A program made the translations under genes and the position numbers. From Tubulanus polymorphus (Eukaryota; Nemertea; Palaeonemertea; Tubulaniformes; Tubulanidae): a stretch of 64,000 bases of DNA. Below the pieces are notes generated by a model that saw only the letters and a program-made list of their open reading frames with translations, was not told the origin of the DNA and did no database searches. Positions 61,001 through 64,000 of the stretch are shown piece by piece. Numbering within the stretch: the stretch's first letter is position 1; each line of letters begins with the position of its first letter. Where the stretch lies: the NCBI RefSeq assembly GCF_964204645.1, contig NC_134025.1, positions 31,030,001-31,094,000 on the forward strand. The letters run 5' to 3'.

Positions 61001-64000
61001 ATGAATTATCTCCAGTGTCGATATATGTTAGTGCTGTTGAAACAGTTGAACAGTCGGTGATAGAACCGGAACAAACCGAGAAATCAGAATCTAGTAATCA
61101 GAGAGACTTACAGCAGTCTAAATCACCTGAACGACCTACTATCTGGTCTCCTCATAGAGATCACAGTAGTTCACTTGTCCAATCACCGAGCCAACAAAGT
61201 CCTGCTCAAATCTGGTCCCCCTACAGAGATAGCCCCAGTCCGGTTTATCTAACATGTAAAAGTCCAGTAGATTCTGATCGGTTGTCACCACAACGAAGTC
61301 CGCATTCCTCAACAGTGGACAAATCTCCAACTCGGTCAATATCGAGGAGTCCAATCTGGTCTCCACATATAGATTTGAAATCTCCAAATTCGGTACAAAG
61401 TCATTCCCGATCTCCAAGTCCAAATCCTAGATCTCCAAGTCCAAATCCTAGATCTCCTAGTCCAGATCCTAGATCTCCTTGTCCAAATCCTAGATCTCCA
61501 AGTCCAAATCCTAGATCTCCTAGTCCAAATCCTAGATCTCCTTGTCCAAATCCTAGATCTTGTCCGAATATTAGATCTCCTAGTTCAAATCCTCCTTGTG
61601 CTATTTATACATCTCCCAGTCCAATTCCTCTATCTGTTAGTCCAATTCTTGCCTCTCCTGGTCAAATTCCGGATGAAAAACCTGGGATACTTTCTGAGGA
61701 TGATCTGATCAGACAAAGAAAAAGTCCGATCTGGTCGCCGCATCGTGATTTAGACAATGTATGTGAAATCGCAGAGCAAAGTTCACCAGAACCGGAAAGA
61801 CTGAATGAAACTGGAGCCGACCTTATTGAACAAAATCCAGTAGAGCAGACTGAGAATGGACAGACAGAGGTGAGCCAGACAGACGCAAGGCAGACGGAGG
61901 TGAGCCAGATGGAGTTGAGGCAGACGATGGAAGATGAAGATATGGATTTGATTCCTTGCGCGCAACTTCCTCATCCATCATCACAGAAATGTCTTAATGA
62001 ATCTCTACAGCAAACTGAAGTTAATAAACCTACTTCGAGTAACAGTTCAGATGAAGCTATGAAAATTAATGATTCAATAAAATCGAATCAAAGTCCACCT
62101 GCAAAGTTTCAAATATGGTCACCACATTCTGAGTATGACAGTCCATCACCGCTGCTACAGTGTGGACAGCCAGACAGATCGCAAACACCACTCCGGATAC
62201 CAGCAACGCCTCCAGACATACATCATCAAGATACTTCAGATAATAGTGATGATGGCTCATCATCTCCTCAATATCAACAGAATCCTCCGGAATACAGCCC
62301 TTATAAAGCACCGAAACCTAAAATCATTTCAACAGCTGGCGCACAATACTCAGTTTGGCCTCTGAGTGCATACGTGAGACAAGAGAATAGGACAACAGAA
62401 TGTGAATACAGTAGTGAAAACTCACCAGCTTCTGAAAAACCAGAATCTGAAGAGGAGCTACTACAAAACCACGAAGTTACGTCTAATTCTGATGAAGATT
62501 TGATACCTTGCGCTCAGCCACAATCAGAAAGAAAAGTCTCACATGTGACCCCAAAACCGAAGATTTGGTCGCCGCATCGAGATGAGCTTTCTGAGAGTGA
62601 GGATGGTGAGGAACTAAATTCATCTGAAGTTAAAGAAAGCGAAGAAGTGAATGAATCAGTTTCAGAATTATCATTAAATCTTACTGTTACATCATCATCT
62701 GATGCAAGTGAAAGTTCTAAAAACCACCAATCAATAACATCAGAATATGATGATATTATTCCATGTGGTCAATCAGTATTAGCTGAACCACTGGATACTC
62801 ATCAACATCAAGATGATAATGAACATTTTAATGACGAGCCAGCAATTTCACCTGCATCAAGTGAAGACACTGAACTGTCTCAAGAGGGTTTAGAGCCAGA
62901 ATCTCATATAGTTGTAGAGCAAGAATCTCATAAAGACACAGAATCTCCTGAAGATACAGGACCACAGTCTCCCAAAAATACAGGACCACGGTCTCCTAGA
63001 AAAACAGGCAGACAGTCTCCTAAAAATACAGGACCATATTCTCCTAAAAATACAGGACCACATTTTCCTAGAAATACAGGACCACAGTCTCCTAAAAATA
63101 CAGGACCACAGTCTCCTAATGTTGTCAAACCCGAGTCAGATGAATCTGCTTCAGAGGAACCACCATTTCCAAATGAAGAAGTACCACAATCTTTAAAATC
63201 CCCAAACAATAAGGAATTAAATACTGGAAGAGATGAAGAAAGTGAAACACCTAGAGATAGAAGTTTGATCTGTCAGTCAAAAGACACTTCTTCCTCTGAT
63301 GATTCCCGTGATTCTACTCCGCAGAGAGAACTAGCACGAGCCGTTGCTTTATCATTACAACAACCTGTCAAACCTTACGAAGGAGCTTTTGATTCTAGCC
63401 CTTTGTGGTTTCCAGCGTGGGATCGATTAAAATCACCACCAGAATCGGGTAACAATTCTCCAGTTCAGTCTCTGAATGATCCGATCAGTCCAGTCCTGTC
63501 ACCTGCAAGTTTAAACCAGGAACGAAGAAATTCAAATGACGCCCAAAAATCCGAACTAGAAATTCCGGTCCCCGCGGCGGAAAATTCAGAAAGAAAAATC
63601 TGGTCTCCGATTCAAGAAATGATATCATCTCCAAAACCGACGGCTATCTGGTCTCCGGGATCAGACCATGACTCGAGTAAACCCTCGTCTCCTAGTGATC
63701 ATCAAACCATCTCGCCACAAACAACTACTTCACCTGTTTCATTCTCAATCAGTTCCCTGTTAGAAACAACTCACAATACAATACCAATCAAAGAGGACAA
63801 TGAATTAGAAACTTCAGTAAGTCTGAGAGCAGATGAGTCGAACATAATGAACCCTGAAATATTGCCGAATCAACTCGCCGGTGGTGAGGAAAATACTACA
63901 ACAGAAGATACAAATAAAACCACTGATAATTCAAATAAAGAAAGTGCTGATTCTGAGGAGACTAGTGAGATACCTGCTGCTGTATCGAGCGGTGTCAGTG
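37525..64000 (+). CDS. REV3L: REV3L, DNA polymerase zeta catalytic subunit, N-terminal and middle part (3' end outside window)
   Basis: Coding exons: 37525-37663, 39690-39876, 39983-40057, 40399-40480, 41766-41850, 42385-42571, 43915-44009, 44517-44624, 45166-45250, 45713-45834, 46254-46412, 46903-47143, 47535-47659, 48031-56388, 56639 to beyond 64000; all GT-AG and phase-consistent. Exons 1-5 encode the diagnostic REV3 N-terminal family-B domain: MFSLRIVTTDHYLSPP, HVHGVFPYLYVPYDGP, KAINVALGN, HVFKISLVSGIPFYGYH, KIYLYNPSMVKR, FQPHEAHMPYSLQLFIDYNL. Exons 6-13 are acidic and Ser/Pro rich, with VPQLDGAGDEK in exon 13. Polymerase zeta extends past DNA lesions together with REV7 and POLD2/3. At least 5,803 residues are encoded here, against about 3,130 in the whole human protein, and no family-B polymerase motifs have been reached. 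The ATG lies 7 nt after a TTTCAG acceptor, so an upstream 5' UTR exon is likely. Confidence 0.93.
38490..38935. repeat. Minisatellite in REV3L intron 1, 43 bp unit, about 10 copies
   Basis: Unit TCTCCTGCCTCCCCCTGACT then AAACCGGGTCGGTCTCTCAC plus AAG, highly homogeneous. Confidence 0.95.
39450..39634 (-). rRNA. 28S rRNA fragment (partial, probably non-functional)
   Basis: Read on the minus strand the segment contains conserved large-subunit rRNA core: GGTGGGACCCGAAAGATGGT, GAACTATGCTTGAGCAGGAC, GAAGCCAGAGGAAACTCTGG, TGGAGGTCCGTAGCGATTCT, GACGTGC and GGGGCGAAAGACTA. These belong to the region around expansion segment D3. About 185 bp are present, flanked by AT-rich intron on both sides. An isolated piece inside REV3L intron 1, opposite to the gene, cannot yield a ribosome component. 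It is likely an rDNA pseudogene fragment inserted 56 bp before exon 2. Confidence 0.88.
40518..40805. mobile_element. Two adjacent diverged copies of a MITE-like element, REV3L intron 4
   Basis: Both copies share AAATATGAAGTTGCCA or AAACATGAAGTAGCCA, followed by AATTA-ACC and an A-rich tract. They end in forms of TTTTTGTGAAACTGGGCC. Same family as 46599-46735. Confidence 0.6.
41507..41592. repeat. 29-bp tandem repeat in REV3L intron 4, 3 copies
   Basis: CAGTCTACTGTAGATCAGAG plus GCAAGCCCA, three copies starting at 41507, 41536 and 41565. Confidence 0.9.
42610..43705. repeat. 60-bp minisatellite with internal hairpin in REV3L intron 6, about 18 copies
   Basis: Unit CATCCAACTCAGATATCACT, CTCAAGTCAAAAGATCAGAC, TTGAGCGGAGTCTACTGTAC. 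Nearly constant 60-bp period. CTCAAGTC and GACTTGAG within each unit form an 8-bp stem with a 9-nt loop, so a transcript would carry a row of hairpins. Confidence 0.95.
44685..44950. mobile_element. piggyBac-like MITE in REV3L intron 8
   Basis: The left end after TTAA (44681-44684) starts CCCTTCAATACCC. The right end GCACTGAAAGGG is followed by TTAA (44951-44954). TTAA duplications with CCCTTT-type termini are the mark of piggyBac-family elements. Subterminal CGTCTACACCGC repeats are inverted inside. No transposase. Confidence 0.7.
46599..46735. mobile_element. 137-bp MITE with 28-bp imperfect inverted ends, REV3L intron 11
   Basis: The left end CCTGGGCCCGGTTTCACGAA is mirrored by the right end TTCGTGAAACTGGATCCAGG, with AAAGTTTAA continuing the pairing. 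The interior has GAAAACATGAAGTAACCAAT. Related copies lie at 12007-12117, 40518-40805 and about 44315-44390. Confidence 0.8.
47680..47965. repeat. Minisatellite in REV3L intron 13, 39 bp unit, about 7 copies
   Basis: Unit TATGAGTTTAATTTGACTCT then GGATCCAGTTCCACAGTTG. Begins right after the exon 13 donor and ends about 65 bp before giant exon 14. Reverse-complement relative of 31190-31505. Confidence 0.93.
48031..56388 (+). CDS. REV3L: REV3L giant exon 14 (8,358 bp)
   Basis: One uninterrupted exon encoding about 2,786 residues, entered in phase 1 after AATATTCAG and left at CCC|GTAAGT. Order, in protein numbering: Asn/Ser/Gln-rich start; polyQ at about 866-890; eight 33-34 residue repeats at about 1252-1507; Ser/Pro/His-rich stretch; polyAla at about 1774-1782; double AT-hook GRRGRPRGRPRG near 1888; then a more ordered, basic block at about 2260-2420 (DSWQVDMIMSPEEERAALEK; SPWEIRGIQDDLRLGETVED; RRAERFRRHRNPKPTRRRR). 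That block sits where vertebrate REV3L carries the region shared with NEXMIF/KIAA2022 (DUF4683). I suspect but cannot show homology. The rest is acidic, Ser-rich and probably disordered. Human REV3L also has one very large exon here, about 4 kb, so the architecture is conserved but doubled in size. Confidence 0.9.
48946..49020 (+). repeat. REV3L: CAG/CAA repeat encoding polyGln in REV3L
   Basis: In-frame interrupted polyQ (about residues 866-890), with a pure CAG run of roughly ten codons near 48980-49008 and CAA interruptions. Likely length-polymorphic. Confidence 0.9.
50095..50870 (+). repeat. REV3L: Coding repeat in REV3L exon 14, 33-34 residues, 8 copies
   Basis: Each copy reads roughly NVRSPHGSFQNQNSPVMQRK followed by IPEPSMSTNSYGG or LTEPPMNSNNYSN. 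Copies 1-4 are nearly identical and copies 5-8 form a second subtype, so expansion occurred in at least two rounds. Frame is preserved through 99-102 bp units. Confidence 0.95.
52003..52068 (+). other. REV3L: Double AT-hook motif in REV3L
   Basis: NRGRRGRPRGRPRGSKTRG carries two overlapping copies of the AT-hook core R-G-R-P inside a basic stretch, the pattern that binds the minor groove of AT-rich DNA in HMGA-type proteins. Confidence 0.75.
56639..64000 (+). CDS. REV3L: REV3L giant exon 15 (at least 7,362 bp, open at window edge)
   Basis: The frame opens after TTTTTCAG at 56638 and, as I read it, stays open to position 64000, encoding at least 2,454 residues (from about 3350 on). It joins exon 14 in phase (C|AC gives His, then LTPTDASRHKNLL). 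Composition is Ser, Pro, Glu, Asp, Thr and Asn rich, consistent with a disordered chain. It carries about 18 exact I-W-S-P motifs plus degenerate ones, an 8-residue tandem repeat (57037-57555), a 19-residue repeat (58285-58600), a 7-residue repeat (61408-61570) and another 8-residue repeat (62938-63118). Two blocks share SPTPQ (near 59293 and 59383), and IPCAQ or IPCGQ occurs three times (61951, 62506, 62760). I know of no equivalent second giant exon in vertebrate REV3L. Confidence 0.85.
57037..57555 (+). repeat. REV3L: Coding repeat in REV3L exon 15, 8 residues (24 bp), about 21 copies
   Basis: Consensus T-P-V-R-N-T-D-Q, with variants TPIRNTVQ, MVVRNTDQ and KPVENNDL toward the ends. The frame is kept throughout. 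Open frames on the opposite strand are shadows. Confidence 0.95.
58285..58600 (+). repeat. REV3L: Coding repeat in REV3L exon 15, 19 residues (57 bp), about 5.5 copies
   Basis: Consensus PSPIRSPSASSTPPPRTKS. One copy lacks two residues. The last copy changes PIRSP to PIWSP, joining this repeat to the IWSP motif family. Confidence 0.95.
61408..61570 (+). repeat. REV3L: Coding repeat in REV3L exon 15, 7 residues (21 bp), about 7 copies
   Basis: Consensus R-S-P-S-P-N-P with Ser/Cys alternation at one position. Confidence 0.9.
62938..63118 (+). repeat. REV3L: Coding repeat in REV3L exon 15, 8 residues (24 bp), about 7-8 copies
   Basis: Consensus S-P-K-N-T-G-P-Q. The frame is kept. Confidence 0.9.

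Larger units (their letters stand above)
58027..63651 (+). other. REV3L: Dispersed IWSPHRNE short linear motif array in REV3L exon 15
   Basis: In-frame I-W-S-P occurs at about 58027, 58588, 58705, 59512, 59980, 60091, 60235, 60703, 60817, 60949, 61138, 61210, 61351, 61720, 62110, 62557, 63595 and 63640. Eleven continue as (H/Y/L)R, mostly followed by (N/D) and an acidic residue. Degenerate forms (RWSP, IWSD, ITSPQRNE, IRSPHRKE, LWFP) lie between them. These are the only regularly placed tryptophans in an otherwise Trp-poor chain. Confidence 0.85.

Noticed and set aside
56639-64000. REV3 polymerase domain within the window
   Set aside because: No DTDS- or SLYPS-type family-B motifs appear before the edge; the catalytic part must lie beyond 64,000.

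Overview
The window is animal nuclear DNA. Five protein-coding genes have spliced, GT-AG bounded exons, and one of them is Brachyury, a metazoan-only T-box factor. The high intron count, short genes and modest gene spacing point to a marine invertebrate. A lophotrochozoan (mollusc, annelid, brachiopod or similar) is my best guess, but nothing in the sequence proves the phylum. All exon models were built by hand from splice signals, reading-frame continuity and remembered family features. The summed coding lengths of the four complete genes are all multiples of three.

Layout: 1-6,850 is repeat-rich intergenic DNA (minisatellites, a LINE-like 3' tail, a tRNA-like SINE head, a MITE). 6,852-13,690 (+) encodes the spindle-checkpoint kinase TTK/Mps1 in 18 coding exons. 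16,322-24,032 (+) encodes Brachyury in 7 exons. 24,902-25,891 (+) encodes a DGCR6 family protein in 4 exons. 26,155-29,737 (-) encodes a short HAUS6 (augmin subunit 6) in 11 exons, convergent with DGCR6. 29,738-37,517 is intergenic and dominated by tandem arrays and fold-back repeats. 37,525 to beyond 64,000 (+) is REV3L, the catalytic subunit of DNA polymerase zeta, cut by the window edge before its polymerase domain.

The REV3 gene is the most unusual object. After 13 ordinary exons it has an 8,358-bp exon and then another exon open for at least 7,362 bp. That gives at least 5,803 residues ahead of the expected polymerase module; the whole human protein is about 3,130. The second giant exon carries about 18 exact copies of a short I-W-S-P motif, often extended to IWSPHRNE, plus several in-frame tandem repeats. 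The first carries eight 33-34 residue repeats, a polyQ tract and a double AT-hook.

The non-coding DNA is saturated with minisatellites (units of 20-66 bp, 3 to about 24 copies) in introns, a 3' UTR and intergenic DNA. Several arrays share sequence with the ends or interior of small inverted-repeat elements found elsewhere in the window, which suggests they arose by tandem expansion of MITE-like sequence. A fragment of 28S rRNA lies antisense in REV3 intron 1. TTK, Brachyury (TBXT) and REV3L all map to human chromosome arm 6q, so the grouping may preserve an ancestral bilaterian linkage. I see no operons, CRISPR arrays or intact viral genes.
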